Part shown: positions 1-14,700 of the stretch, in pieces
How positions within the stretch are numbered: position 1 is the stretch's first letter
Layout: every line of letters begins with the position of its first letter
DNA from: Siphonodentalium dalli
Lineage: Eukaryota > Mollusca > Scaphopoda > Gadilida > Siphonodentaliidae
NCBI GenBank assembly: GCA_032622095.1
Contig: CP136069.1
Span: forward strand, 86,142,958 to 86,206,957
DNA length: 64,000 nucleotides
Reading direction: 5' to 3'
Made by a program: the position numbers and the translations under genes
The notes under the pieces: generated by a model
Told to the model about the DNA's origin: nothing
The model's input: only the letters and a program-made list of their open reading frames with translations
The model's database searches: none

Positions 1-265
1 CCCTAACAACATGAAACTATCAGAATACCAGTTGAGAAGTACATGTATCAGCCTAGCTTATGAGTCGTCATATACATGTGCTAATTTGTGCATAATTTAA
101 ATGGTATGCATGGCTATATAATAGCTATATATATAGCTATATATCTATAATATATGGTTAGATATGGCTGCCAAGTGAGAATCAAAGTAAGCTAATAACA
201 CTAATCCCATAAGTCTAAGCTTATTGTAGACTCGATCGTACCTATATACAAATATCTATCTATCC

Positions 266-1411
266 TAGGGTCCTGCGAATATTCAATATTCGATTCGAGA
301 TTCGATTCGAAAGTCAAATTCGATTCGAATTCGAGTCGAAATTGCCAACTCGAAATTTCGAATATACATTGATGGAAAAGTAGGCTGTTTACGGACAAGT
401 ACACACGTCGATCTTAGCAGTTTTTGTGCCATTTAATTACAGAAAATGATGTATATATGCACCTTATAATTCTTATTGTACATCGCGATTATATATATTA
501 AATATAAGTATAGCCAGCAATTAGCCACTATAGGACTACTAAATACGCCTGAATTCTAGCTTTGAACATGGTAGCCAAAAGCTCGGAGATCAACGATGGA
601 CCGACAACGCGCGTGAATAATAATAGCTATGAGACTGCATGAGCAACCGCTAGCGTTATCCGCCGTCTATCCGTCTCAGGTTATGCATTATGTAGTATAG
701 CTGAGAATTTAAACAACACGTGTTCCCGGCATCGAAAAGTGCATTTTGGCGATGTTTTCTTTTGAAGTTTACTTTCAATTTCGGAGCGTTCTTTGACACT
801 TGACAAAATGTCGTCGTTATTCATGTTTATTTTAAACATGATACAGCTGCAGGTAGTGTAGGGACTTACACGTGAGATGAATGCAACCTGGTGTATAAAT
901 CGCATGCATCTGGGACAATGACCTATTTATGGAATCATCTGTCCAAGAAGCATCCAGCACTACATAATCAGGCTACCCTACGACTGTTGTTGCATCTTCA
1001 AGTTTATAACAACGGGTGATTCCGAATGTCGATTTGCAATTTTGCATGTACATGCAAACTGTACAAATTTCGCGTGATTTTAGTTCTGATAATCCGTTTA
1101 GTTGTTTTTTATTAATCGTCGTGACGGCCGCATGGACGTTTTTTTTAATCTGCCTTTTTTTCTCGACAATTATCATTTGAAGTTAATAGTATTGCAAACG
1201 ACGGTTCATCGCCACATAAGTTATGATGGAACTTCGTGCATGTAGTTGATAGAACGTTTCACAAAACGTCTAATCGTTGACAAAACATGCCCAATTGAGA
1301 ATGCAACACACATATATGATTTGATTCGATATTCGATTCGATATTCGATTCGATATTCGATTCGATTTCCAGAATTTGATTCGATCAAATTCTCCAATTC
1401 GCAGGACCCTA
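266..1411. mobile_element. Non-autonomous hAT-type element with 8-bp TSD
   Basis: The ends are inverted copies of TAGGGTCCTGCGAAT, followed inside each end by runs of ATTCGATTCGA-type repeats (about 280-345 and 1320-1385). The element is flanked by identical 8-bp direct repeats ATCTATCC (258-265 and 1412-1419). Short TIRs starting TAGGG plus an 8-bp duplication are typical of hAT transposons. I see no transposase. Open frames inside follow the simple repeat and look like shadows. Confidence 0.8.
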
Positions 1412-1443
1412 ATCTATCCTCCGTTTGTTTGGTAACTACTTCC

Positions 1444-1722
1444 TTAACCCTTTTATGATGAGAGCTGCACTGGTGGAGCATTAAAGATCCTGTGCCAGTG
1501 CATTCCCTTATATATGTCAGGCTCCCAATGTGAGCCTCATGCACATATATAAGAGAATGCACTGGCTTACAATATCAAGGTAAATTTATTGTTAGGCCAA
1601 TGCAATCTCTTATATATGCAAGGCTCCCTATGGGAAACTCGCATATGTACACATGTATAAGAGAATGCTTTGACACAGGGTTTTCTCAAAATTTCTGGAA
1701 GCTCCAGTCATGATAGGGTTAA
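1444..1722. mobile_element. TTAA-flanked palindromic MITE (piggyBac-type)
   Basis: The element starts TTAACCCTTTTATGATG and ends with the near-complement GATAGGGTTAA. Inside are two long imperfect hairpins built on GCATTCTCTTATATATG and its complement. TTAA target sites and CCCTTT ends are characteristic of piggyBac-type MITEs. Other copies in the window are near 25662, 41599, 54057, 55009, 59279 and 60879. Confidence 0.75.
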
Positions 1723-2019
1723 ATCCAATCATGTTTCGGCCATGATGATTTTAAGAGGGGAGGGAAGACAATGGTTTGACACGGTGGGTGAAAAATTTTA
1801 AATCTGAAAACTGCAAATTCCTTGCATCTAGAAGTCTATATCTCCAGGCAAATTCAGGCGACCTTTTAAAAAAAAAATAGATTATCAGTTTTTAATGTGA
1901 GCTCGTACATTTTGAAATATGAATTTGAAAACTGCAAAATCCCTAGCATCTAGATTCTAGTCCTAGAGGCTAGACTGCCGCCAAGCTTTCCATGTGTTGT
2001 AAATTTCGGACTCATTACA

Positions 2020-2186
2020 CCCCCCCCCCCCCCCTTCCCTGCTAATATGCATCTGGGACTGATGATATTTCAGTCCAAAATTTCACTGTCAGTGTTAGTG
2101 TCACCCCCCTAGTCGGTAAACCTGACGTTATCGAGAGCGTTTAGCTGTTTGAATAGTTGGGTCCACCAACTACCCCCCCCCCCCCC
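2020..2186. repeat. Two poly-C tracts
   Basis: A run of C occupies 2020-2034 and another 2173-2186. Similar C or G runs recur at about 17946, 20893, 57196 and 57311. They are simple-sequence tracts whose true length may not be reliable in an assembly. Confidence 0.8.
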
Positions 2187-2586
2187 ACTGCCGCACCCAC
2201 TATCGATACGTCCCTGCCACCTCGGAAAAATACACGTGCTCTCAGTCAGATGATGAAACTGACTTTAAAAGATATACACAGACGCACCTTCGATATTTTG
2301 TATATTATTTCTCGATTTGTAGGCTGCATAAAAGAAGTTTGCCTGTCTGAGTTGTGCACGTGCATTACCTTTCAACTTTCACCTTGTATATTTTAACGGA
2401 TATAAAACGTAGCCAAAATTTGTGTATATTATAATATACTTTTCTTCTCATGTTTGCTTATTTTTTTTTAAACCATGAGTGTGCTATCACTTTAAACTTT
2501 ATTAGCATTCTACATACATATAATTTGTAAAATCGTAGTTTGTAACATGTTAATAAATGATATGAACTTTACATGACTCCTCATCC

Positions 2587-2595
2587 ACTTCCGTA
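2587..2595 (-). promoter_or_regulatory. ETS/NRF-2 (GABP)-like site upstream of COX5B
   Basis: CACTTCCGT, read on the minus strand as ACGGAAGTG, lies about 73 bases upstream of the COX5B start codon. ACGGAAGTG matches the ETS/GABP core. NRF-2/GABP sites are known in mammalian COX5B promoters. That this site works here is inference from motif and position. The transcription start is not visible in the sequence. Confidence 0.45.
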
Positions 2596-2667
2596 AAATA
2601 TTTGTTGTTGTATCTATAGATATCTACCAGCATTGTCCGTTTAGGGTGACCTTGCCATAAGAACATC

Positions 2668-2782
2668 ATGTCGGCAATCTGCAAGTTGAGTAGAAATTTG
2701 CTTCAAAGATCCACTATTGGGTCACTAAGTCGTTTATCGTCTGGAGGTGGACATGCATATGACCCCCATGAAGGAAAAACAG
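2668..2782 (+). CDS. COX5B: COX5B coding exon 1
   Basis: Encodes residues 1-38 plus one base of codon 39: the targeting presequence and the start of the mature protein (SSGGGHAYDPHEGKT). The donor is ACAG|GTTAAT. Phase-1 junction to exon 2 restores Glu39. Confidence 0.9.
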
Positions 2783-5700
2783 GTTAATATAGAGCTTAAT
2801 TTATTGTTTCTTACAGAGAATAACCTGTCACATTTGTTTATTTTCAGGTCGGGCACACATCCGCTTGTGAATTTTTTTTTATATATATACTATACATATA
2901 AGGCTTGACATTCTGGTGGTAAGATTGAGCAGCCATTGTTGGCCGTGTGAGAGTTAATCTGCACCGATTTAATTCGGGTAAACGTAGACCCGATGGCACT
3001 AGAAATGTATTTCATCATTTCTTCTAGTGCCGCACGGCCCCCCAAAATCCCAATGGCCCATACCCTATGTGGGGCCATCTATTTCACAACATTTTTCAAC
3101 TAAACAATGAATGCTGGCCTTATTATCTCACCATATATTTTCAGTCGGTACTTCCCGCCACAAGTTGACGCCAAAAGTTCCCTGTGTCGGTGTATCTAAA
3201 TGCTTTAATCGGACATTTCTAAACTGTAGTCTGACCAGACCTGGTAATATGGCTAAGGCCATCCAGGTCTGACCGCGGCGGCGCATCAGCTTAGACGGCT
3301 ATTTAATTTTTTTAAATACACTTAATTTTACAAATCAACTAACATAGTCATTAATGTTAACAATATTGCAATATATATTAGCTCTGACACCTACCAGAAC
3401 GTGTGTATAATTCCGTAATAATTTAATCCAAAAATCCAGTCGGAAAACATGTTGACAAAACGTGGTTAAATGGCCGAAGCAGGAGGAGCTAACATATCAC
3501 ATGACTACGTGCGTCTCGTGCATGGCAAACATGATTCTGCAACTCGCATTACTGTACCAGGATGTTAACAGTACGCATGTGTAACAAATTGGAGTTGGTA
3601 ATTTGTAAAAACTACACGCATGCGCAGATTGTAGTTCCCCTCAACTTGAATTGTATCAGGGCAACCTGAATTGTACACTCAATGTGAACGCATGTGATTA
3701 CCTTGCCGTGCGCACGGGGAACTCACAGGGGGATTCATGAAATTACGGGTCACATGCAATGGTCGACGAACACACGACATGTCAGTGTTTACGTTCTGTT
3801 ATCTGTCGGATTTTAAGGATAACTGACACGTAGGTGAGTGGATGGTTTCACACTTGTATTTGTATTTAGTTGATAAATACATATGCGTTGGTCCTAATTG
3901 TTACTTTTATAGGAATTATAGCCGCCTATGTTGTTTGACACACGCCATGGATCTTTGATGGCGTAAGCCATGACACAAAGATCAAATGGATCTATTCTAA
4001 ACTGTTGAATGTTGATGACCCGGATAAGTCGTCCATCTTCACGTTCTTGTTGACATTTTACACAAGGCCATGCGATTGGAAGAACTACTGGATAATTTAC
4101 TACGTCCGGTTTGGCCTATAGTCTGTTTTACGGATAACTATTTTTGACTGTTGCGTTCAAGCTGCAGACAGACAGGCACGTGTATTTTTTTAAATAAAAT
4201 ATTTTTTTATAGAAGTGTTTTGTCAGTTACAATTCATTCTGGCTTGACCTAGACCATTTTCAAACGAATATGGACATTTCTGTTTCTCACAATAATGCAG
4301 AATTAGCTGTAACCTACAAAAATCTAAAATAAATATGTATATAGGAGGTATCAAATTTGCTTCTAAAATAAATAAATACGACATTGCTTCACATTCCATG
4401 TAGGTGCTGGCAGGGTAAGTCCTGTGTAGGAGACTGAACTCAGGATGGAGCTTATGTTGCGTTCTGGGACGGAAAGTATCCAAACACAGCGATCTGTAAA
4501 TGACTAAATACCAAGCTGAAAAGTTTTCGCGATCGCGGCCTTGTTTTTTTTTTTAGTTTTACGCTCGCTATATGTCATCAAAACTCAAATAAAATCTTGT
4601 CATGTTGCATTATTATGGTTTAATTCTCCATTATACAGCACAAAAGATGCTTTAAGTGTCATTTTCCGTCTTGGTTTTCTCCAGCTTGGTTCTGCTTGGT
4701 ATTTCTACGCACCCCTGCTTATCGCCGGCATGCATTTACTATGGGATATTTAGAACGGGTCTATAAAACTAATTAGGCTATAACTTTGTTATCTTTCATA
4801 TTTTGCGTGAAATTTCAAACATGTACCAGGGACATATATCCCGTCCGGAATGTGCATAAACATTTCTCATCGTATTTTTATTTATTTTATGCGACAAAAT
4901 TGTCGTAAATGTCAGAAAACCACACTGACCAGTCTATGTTTTGCGTTATGAGCTAACGCTCGATGAACATAGTTCTATTGAGATTTTTTTACGTCCTTTT
5001 ATACCCCATAATCACTAAAATGAGATTCTCTCACCCACCACACGATTTGTTAAAAGTGAAATTATAAGTGAGATTGTTTTATCGGTTAGCAAATACATTT
5101 CCGGATAAAACGGAGTGATCTTCATATCCCGTATATTCAGGAGATGCATGTTCCAATGATATATGTAATTTTTGTTTTGCTGGTTCAAAATATAAAAAAT
5201 CGACATCCCTGTACCCCGTCATTACCGTCACGCGGAGATTTGAAGCTATTAAAGTTGTCGGTTTGTTAGACGAAAATGAAACTTATAGATTTATATCAAT
5301 GTCCCATGCTTGTGTCGAATAGAAACCAGGTCCACATTTGTCAAGTGCGTGGATAAATGATGATCACACTTACTCCGCTTATTTCTCGGCCAGAAATATG
5401 TGTTTTGAAACTTTTGATAACAATTTATTTGAGACAAAAACTGCTGCGGGCATGTCAGTTGGTGTAAACTTATCAAAGTCGCTGGGCATCGTGCATGGTT
5501 CAATAAGATCTAGTGATCATTCCTTCGTCCATATAGCCGGCCAATTGATGACTTTAATGTTCCACTGTCAGATCTAACAACAAATTTGTCGAAAATGTCC
5601 AATTTAATGTCAGTTTGCATACCAAGCCAATAAAAAAGAACAAAATACGTTGAATATTTATAGGTATCATGTCTATGACACATGCATGCAGCCATGGCGA

Positions 5701-8700
5701 TTGGCGAACATCTACAAAGCCACATATCATAAAATGAGATTTTGTATGTAGGCCTACCTAGCTATATACACGTAAATCTTCAAGGCCTCCATAATTACTA
5801 ACATTTTACACTATGCTGTAATAGTATATACACAAGACAGAAGTTATATTGTTCGCTTGGTTCAACTAGGATGTTTCACTATATTACACACTCACACCGT
5901 TGTAATGCTTTGCTAACAATAAAATCTTGAAATCAGTTAACGGTTATTCGTGAAACGGACTATAGGCCAAACCGGACGTAGTAAATTACCCAGTAGTTCT
6001 TCCGAGCACATGGCCTTGTGTAAAATGTCAACAAGAACGTGAAGATGGACGACTTATCCGGGTCACCAACATTCAACAGTGTTAGAAATGTCCGATTAAA
6101 GCATTTAGATACACCGACACAGGGAACTTTTGGCGTCAACTTGTGGCGGGGAGTACCGACTGAAAATATATGGTGAGATAATAAGGCCAGCATTCATTGT
6201 TTAGTTGAAATATGTTGTGAAATAGATAGCCCCACGTAGTATGTATGACACCTTTGTCATAACACCACTTTGATCTACCCCAGTAGAAATTTCTATGGCA
6301 TCTACAGAACTTTTGTTAAAAAATGGAAAGTGGAAATTATATTGACAGCATATATCATATGGGTATTTTTTCGTGACTTCTAGTCCCATAGTTGTGATTT
6401 CTAACATTGTAAATTATTTTAACAATTTTGCACCATCTAAAGCGGTACCCTTTACTGGTTTTATTTTTGAATAATTGCAAAAGTCTGAATCACAATTCAC
6501 AAACACATGTATTCTATGTTTTTCCACTATTCTTTTTTTTTCCAAAGAAACTACTAGTACTGGGCAAGTAGCCACTGAGGCTACTGTTTCTCTGCTTCAG
6601 ATAACATTGGGATAATTTTCCAGACAGCCGGGCCTGGCATTTTTTTTTATATATTTTTTTAAAAGCGATATCATATTGTAGTCACAGTGTCATGGGATAT
6701 GGTAGATCAATATTGAAAATGAGCCAAGCATTGGATAAAAACATGCTGTCCCTTGAATTCATTCACTCTGCAGTAAGATATCTACCAATGTTAAGCTTAA
6801 TAACCGACTTATTTTTGCTTTTGGGAGTGGGAAAACTGACAAAAATTTACGAATATATTAGCCTTCTGGAGCAAAATTGAAACAAATTGCTCCAGACATT
6901 GTCTTAGTGTCGTAGTGATGGGCGGTTAACCGAGAAAACAACTCGGTTTCGGTTTTTGACAATAAACCGAAAACCGACCGACGCGATTCTGCTCAAACCG
7001 ACATTACGGTTTCACCCCATGCATCCGGATATGCCCGTAGCGGAAGACATGCCCGTAGCGGAATAACCACATGGCCCGCGATTTGCACATCGTCCTTAGT
7101 TGTCGTAAGTTATTTCATAAAAACACGGTTTACTTTACCTTGATTTTTTTTAAACGTAACAGCGATAATCGGTCTACAGAAATGAGCGGTTGTGGTTTCC
7201 GCAATTTGCATATTACTGTTCGATAATCGGGTTTTATACGAAAATTATGACCTGAAATACTTACTCGATATAAGGTTTTATCAAATTTTAATGAATCTTT
7301 GCATGACACATTATATAACATACAGTCTCTCAAAGTATGATATCTTAGCTTCAAAATGAACTGGACATGTTTGCGATGTCAATCATATTAGTGCCCGAAA
7401 AATTAGTTTCCATGGAGGCACTCACTTGATTTTGGGGCATGTCTATAGCAAAGTTAAAACCACTGCTATAGACATGCCATATTTTCTTGCTAAGAAACTT
7501 TGCTGACTAGAGACTTCCACAGTGCGACACTATAGAGATGGCGGTTTTGATTTTTTACGTTCGGTTTCGGTTTTATTGGGAGAATAAATATCAATATCAA
7601 ACTACATTTTTTGGAATCGTCTCCAGTTAGACGCGTAAAATAACTCCAAACAGGGCTTTTTGTTGATCCCTGTTCGTTATTCTCCCAATAAAACCGAAAC
7701 CGAACGTAAAAAATCAAAACCGCCATCTCTATAGTGTCGCACTGTGGAAGTCTCTAGTCAGCAAAGTTTCTTAGTTAAATGTCAAGTACTACTGATATAT
7801 GGTAATTTTTTACTATGAAAAATGTAGAAACATGACTGAAAATGTTGTCTATTATATTAAGGGAATATCCGCGGAAATAGGAATGTATGCAAAGACTATG
7901 TTGTCTGGGCTGTTATCACAGAAATCGTAATTTTATGTAAGAAATGCAAATTTTGCCAATTTTGCCACAATGTTTGGCCTAACTTCGCTATAAAATAGGA
8001 TTAAACTGCGTCCATGTTTAAAGAAGTTTGATGTACAGTTGGGTAAATTATAGCCACTTATATTACCACCACCGTCAACCACTGGTATGTGTTGGTTTCG
8101 GTGCAACATATGTCTAACCGTGAATGGTGTTCAAATCGCGGGCCATGTGGCCATTCCGCTACGGGCATGTCTTCCGCTACGGGCATATCCGGATGCATGG
8201 GGTGGGTTTTATTATATACGTTTATTTTTCACTTAAATCTACTTATTATACCTCCCCAGGTACTTATTAGTTGATATTGTTATCAAACTATTGGCCACTC
8301 TGATCAATATTATATCGGATGTGTCCATTTCGTCTCAGATATGTGTTGTTATAATATCGTAGGCGACTGTTTTTGTTCTTTTTCAAAACATGGCCGAACA
8401 AAATAACGAACAGGGTTCAACAAAAAGCCCTGTTTGGAGTTATTTTACGCGTCTAACTGGAGACGATTCCAAAAAATGTCGCTGCTTAATATGTCATAAA
8501 AACGTATCAGAGCATGCAAATACCAGCAACCTGGCCAGACAGTCGAAAACTAAACCAAGTAAATTGTAAGAACACTTTGATCGTCTGGACATTCCGATGT
8601 GACATAATCTGGGCAAACCATGTGCAGCTTGTAAACTATGTCGCAACATCAAAGCGATCACACCGCAGTCATTGAATGTGGGTCAATCATGCACGTGTCA

Positions 8701-11700
8701 AGAATTGTTACACAGTCAGGTCAAGGACGCACACTGTTTGTGAATTTGCTGTTTGCGGTTGAATTCTCAGATACTATAATGCATATAATATGATAAATAT
8801 GTTTTAAACATGCCAGAAAGGGATGAACATTGAACAGTGAAGATGGGGGTGTTTATTTTTTTAAATACCGAATTGTATCATCTTTATGATCTTATCGCAT
8901 TGGATTCATTTTGCGTCGGCATTTTGTCCCGTTGTTTACCGGTGATCGCAGTTTCTTCCTAAAATATTCAACGTTATTGGGACATTATTGACTCTAATTA
9001 CGGTTACTTTGAAAGTATATACTCAAATTGTATGGTATTTCAGTATAATTTCACTATCTAGTAAAAAAAAAACGAAAACCGAACCGAAACCGAGGTTTTT
9101 TCTCCCAATAAAACCAAAACCGAACGTAAAAAATCAAAACCGCCATCTCTATAGTGTCGCACTGTGGCTGTCTCTAGTCAGCAAAGTTTCTTAGTTAAAT
9201 GTCAAGTACTACTGAAATAACATTGATTACACATGTATCTTGATAATCAGCAATTTTAATAAAGCCAGGGTCTGCCATGGATGATAATAGGCCAAGTTCA
9301 GGATGTGAACTAACATTATACTTGTAGGTGTAGAGCATGCTACTGAATGTACCGTATGTGGATCCTAGGTTTTTTAGCCGAGGAAATATTTCTGGCCTAG
9401 GTAATCTTTTTGCATAGGCAAATTTTTGCTATAAATTAACAGGGCTGACTATATAGAGAATATCCTGTAAAACCAGATATAATTTCATTGCAGAATCTGA
9501 CCATGGTTTTGCATCTGGATTGGGCCAATCAGTAGGACGTAGACGAAGTGAAATGTTGGCAGCTGAGCAAGGCAATATGGTTAGTCTGTTTACTGTTTAT
9601 ACATGTTATTACCAGTGAGTTATTTAACTTTTCTGCCCAAAATGTGTTACCTTTGATGGTAGTGTATCACTATAATTGAATTACCTTATTGTTTAAGGCC
9701 TATAAAAAAAAGACTATTGTTTCCACTAACGAGCTTGGCGAAAAAGATAGGGAAGGTAGGGGCAGGCAAAATTTTTTTTTTTATTAAATATTTATATTTT
9801 TCTATATTTTTAACAATACGTGTATAATACTTGGTATGAGCCCACATTATGGACTTCAAGTGGTCAACCCAGGGGATATAGAAGCAAGAAACTCAGATTA
9901 AAATTTACAGATGATATATATATTTCTTTCTTCATAAGAATATCAAATACATTCCACTGTGTGGTGATCTGTTCGATCTGTTGTTTCACAATCTCTCTAT
10001 CACTGCAAAAAAAACTCGATATTATTTATGTTGAATGCTGACAACTCCTTAACTTTCATTTCAACATTTATGTCCAACGGCGCCGACTCAGCTGATGTAC
10101 AACAAACACATCACTTTAACCTTTCTGAAGTCAGTCTTATCCAGGTGGATTAAAAAGAAGAGTCCTTCAAGTTTGGCTTCATTGTCTATCGATCTCAAAG
10201 TCTTTTTTGCTTCCGCTGTGGACACAATCGCCCAGATAGATAGCCACAACAACTTGCTGGCCTACACAGGTAGCCATTGTTGCTGCTGTTCTGGTGTGTA
10301 TTCTGTTTACTTTTCAAACCACTGGCTGTTTTCAATGGGAGAAACGTACCTATTTATAGTATGTGGCTATTTCCACCGGAAGCGACTTCCGTGCTTTTAT
10401 CTCTGTTAAATGAATGAAACGTTCACAGATACCATTATTTTTTTAAAGTCAGTTTTTCGATAGCAATAAAAAGTTTAGACTCGGCGCTTTTAAATTGGGT
10501 CGGTCGGGTTAGCGGAAACAAACATATTTTTTGTTAGGCCTAAGCAATGGGGTGGTTGTCACAGCATCAGACCAACTCCTATCTGACAACATGCTCAGTC
10601 ACTCCTCATTGATTATTAATTTTGGAGAAAAATTCCCAATAACCACTATTATTTGGCATTGAGACATAGAATAAACTTGTGATCACTATTATTAATTTCA
10701 GCCTAAATCCCCACCCATCACTACTATTAGGCCCTCATGATTATTAGGCACTTGAGAGTATGTCTTTGGTGTGAGTGACACACAGTGAGTCGTACTGAAA
10801 TTTCATGTTATGCAGCCCTCATAATTTCCTAGGGCAATCAGCATTGCCATAAGCCATTTGCTGAACAAACTGGGCCATGATAAAAGGTTGCCGTAGTGGA
10901 TTGCCAAAGCCAAACAATCAGAATTTAGAAGGCTGTGTTATGTGACCTGTGGGGGGGGGGCCTCGGTGGCTCAATCGGTTAGGGGTACAACTCCAAGCCG
11001 TTTGCCTTCCAGCGCTGGCGATAAGGGTTCAAATCCACATGTTTCCATCGTGGACTTTGTAACTCGAAATCGTTATCTGGGAAAGTTGTCAGTTACTTGC
11101 TGATGGCCGGTGGTTTGCCGCACATGGTCGACGAGTTTATCAGCCATTGAAATCACTGTTAGATTAGCCGTAAGTGTGCGGATTTCCTCCACCATTAAAA
11201 CTGGCAATGTCGTGATATGGCCTTAGTGGCTAAAGCGACATAAAACCCCAATAAATCAATATTATGTGACCTGTGTACCTATGTACAGTTCTTATGTTTC
11301 CAAAGATATATTGCAACTGCGCTCGTGCACTGACATGCAGAAAGATGGCAGCACCCAGTTATCTTGAAGTCGGTCTTTTTAAAAACACTTTAGCATTAAC
11401 CATTTACCCAACAGAACAGCCCTGTGCCAATGCATTCTCTTAAATATGCGAGTCGACCATAGGTCGCCTCGCATATATAAGAGAATGCATTGGCTTAACA
11501 CATTAAAAATTATAAAATTGTTAAAGAATGTAAGAAAAAATGGTAAAAAGTGTTTTTTTAGGCCAATGCATTCTCTTATATATGCGAGGCGACCTATGGT
11601 CGACTCGCATATATAAGAGAATGCATTGGCACAGGGCATAACTCTAACCATCACAATGTGGTCAATGAGCCGGTTCCAATGATATCCATATTTGTATGGT

Positions 11701-14700
11701 TTTATTGAGACAGACCCAAGATAATTTAGGCTGTTGCAGCTTTATTTGGCCGTTTTTGGCCGGTTTGTTGGGTAAAGGGTTAATTCACTGCCAAGGTTTA
11801 TTCCAATTTTTAGTTGAGTGTTTAGCTTAACTTGACAAAGTAAAATTTGAGCTTTTGCCATGGGTTGGTGTCCATTGTCAGTCCGTCCATGCATCAACAA
11901 TTTCCTTTGGCACACCCTACATGCCACATCCCATATCCGAACGTCACCAAACAAAACATTATATGGATATTTTCGGGGTGACCTCAAGATGGAAGCCATT
12001 GATTTTTTCTGAAATTTAATTATACCGCCAGCAGTCATCTTATATTTCAAATTTGAATCCAACAGCACAGCCTGCATTTATTGGAGAATTGTTTTGAAAA
12101 TTAATAGGCATGTTTAGGGTCACCTAGATGCGAGCTATCAAATTTTAATGATTTTCGATGGTTCCATTGAAGCTCTATATCTCAATCATCGGTGGTCGGA
12201 TTTAAATCATCTTCGGTATGTTGATGAACCACCAATGGAGTAAAGGATATTTACATACAACAGGCTTCTTCAATTCAGTTATTGTTGAGTTATGGGACTT
12301 AGTGTTGGATTAGGATTTCACATTTGAATTCATTGGCAGTCCATATTTATTGGATAATTGGTTTCAAATTTTACAGGCGTGTTGAGGATCACCTCTCGGT
12401 GAGAGCTATTGCATTTGAATGATTTTTCAATAAAAAACATTGCCACTGGCAGCCATCTTTAATTATCCCCCGCCAAATTTAAAATGTGCGGGGGATATAG
12501 TAATGGGTTCCGTCCGTCCGTCTGTCTGTCAAGCCGTCCGTCGTACCGTCCATCCGTTCCCCGTCCATGCATCCGTCCCGAATTTGTAAGAGTCATAACT
12601 TGAACAAATATGAACGGATTTCAAAGATTTGTGGTATATGAGTTCACCTGACCATTACCTAGAATGAGTTCGCAAGCCAGGTCTGGCCAGATATTTTTAC
12701 CGGAGTTATTGGACTTTGTTTATTATTTTTGTCAAATTTACCAAATAGCAAATAGACGACGTCCCAGGTCTCATTTCCACAAATCTCAACAGATTTCAAA
12801 GATATTTGTTATATGAGTTCCCATGACCAGTACCTAAAATGAGTTCGTAAGTCAGGCTTTTTAACAAAATCCCACCTCTTGTTTAGCGCATACTGAGAAT
12901 GTAAACATTATTGAGATTGCACTTCCCCAACTGCACAATTCAGCGGGGGATACCGCCATCTGCGACTGCTTGTTTTACTCTTTACTCTCTTAGTGCTTAG
13001 TAATAGTGCCAGCGCGATTATTTATTTTGGAAATATTCCCAACGATCACTATTATTTGAGACAGAGATTGATATTGACATCACTGTTATTAATTTCAGCC
13101 TAAATCCCCACTCATCACTATTATTAGGCCATCACAATTGTTAGGCACCTAAGAATACATGACTAAATCCTTTGGCACACCCTAAAGGCTTCATCCCTCA
13201 TCCGATCATCACCAAACTTCATACAAATATTGGGGTGACCACCAGATGGGAATCATGGAATTTTTCTGATTTTTGTTCTTGTTTGTTAAGAAAGAAAGCT
13301 TGTACCATCCAGGCTATACCATCTGCAAATATATCAGTCTGCTTAGTGAGCTATTCTGTCATATGACTTTCCACCATGTTAATAACACATGTATTGTGCG
13401 TGACTGAATACCCATACAATAGCTCTGCAGCTTCTATACCTTACGATTGTTATCAAGCAGATTATTCCTCATTCTCAACTACCAATGGACAACTTTTAAA
13501 AGAATATAAATGGTGAATATTTGAAAACTGTACAATATGGAAGATTGCATTACGCGAAATTCAAAGTTCAAATTCACAGAAAAAAACATTTCCATGTCGA
13601 ACCTGATGACTTACCATGAATTAGGGTTTGCTTCGGTATGCTGGAATTTTATTGCTATTGCCATGGCAACATGACTTAATCAAGCAAAGTAGTAAAATAT
13701 GTCACTCCTGTTACTAACAAACAAAAAACAATCAGCTTACACCAATAGCAGTCATTTCATACGACTAAAATATATTTATTGTTCTTACCTTTTGTTAATT
13801 CTTGGAAATAATTGAGCTTGAATAAGCTCATCATAGTGAATATGTTTAAAATCTCTATAAGCATGGGTCAACTCACACATTTATTGCACAAACGTACAAA
13901 ACTGATTACTCTGTAGGCCATGAACTTAAGAGTTCAAAGTTGATCATATTTGCATAATTAGTATCGACACTTTGTACCAATCCCAATATAATAATAACTT
14001 GTTTTCTTTGGATGAGTATTTTTTTAACAAAATATAAATATACACTGGTAACAGCCTGAGTGACATTGGTAACAGGAGTGACATTTTGGTAACAGGAATG
14101 ACCCTCCTGGTTTTCACAATGTGGCCATATACAGTGAATTTTGGTACACAATAATGTTATGTCACTCAAGAATCTTGCTTTTTTATGTGATCTCTTCTGC
14201 AAAAACTCAAACCATGTTTGGCAAGGTCAACACCCTGGCTGGCACTCGACTGGTGGGCATCAACAGACGGATATACAATTGAACTCATAGGCTGATTCAG
14301 ATAAAGAATAGGTTTGGGTTTTCACAATTCACCCTGTATAAATTGGTCTGTCTGTGATTTATATTGAGAGCTAAGACTATTTATAAAAGTATGCAACTGT
14401 TTTGCTTGTTGGTGGGATAACTTGGAATAAATATCAAAAGATTTGCTGTAGGCACCAAGACTAGTCTCTGCATCTCTGATGTGACTTGTTGGAAATATAG
14501 TTTAAAATCTTATTTTGAATCAAACCAGAATACCAAATCGTATCCATTTGACTCTTCGATACTAGTAGGTCACATGTAATGTGACTTTTTCCATTAAGAC
14601 ATAGCTAGAAGCTGTATAGCACAAGACTTCAATTTATGGTCCTTATTTTGAACAGAACTGACCATCTTCTTAAAATTTTCCGCATATAAAATATCAGAAA

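Larger units (their letters stand above)
6913..9151. mobile_element. hAT-type element with internal rearrangements
   Basis: It starts TAGTGATGGGCGGTTAACCG and ends AACCGCCATCTCTA, imperfect inverted ends flanked by identical 8-bp repeats TAGTGTCG (6905-6912, 9152-9159). The interior holds hAT transposase remnants, a palindrome at 7497-7765, and an inverted pair (about 7018-7090 and 8128-8205) around GCCCGTAGCGGAAGACATGC. The same terminal segment plus its outer flank (to CAAGTACTACTGA) also occurs at 7675-7795. The locus was therefore duplicated or rearranged after insertion. Confidence 0.7.

Noticed and set aside
5960-6193. Minus-strand ORF mirrored in both arms of the inverted duplication
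   Set aside because: The peptide similarity follows from DNA similarity of the arms. The left copy is interrupted and no family is recognisable.
9820-10409. Possible minus-strand exons (EIVKQQIEQITTQWNVFDIL; STAEAKKTLRSIDNEAKLEG)
   Set aside because: They look weakly coding and one has an acceptor-like TTTTTTGCAG, but I found no matching family, start or consistent splice chain.
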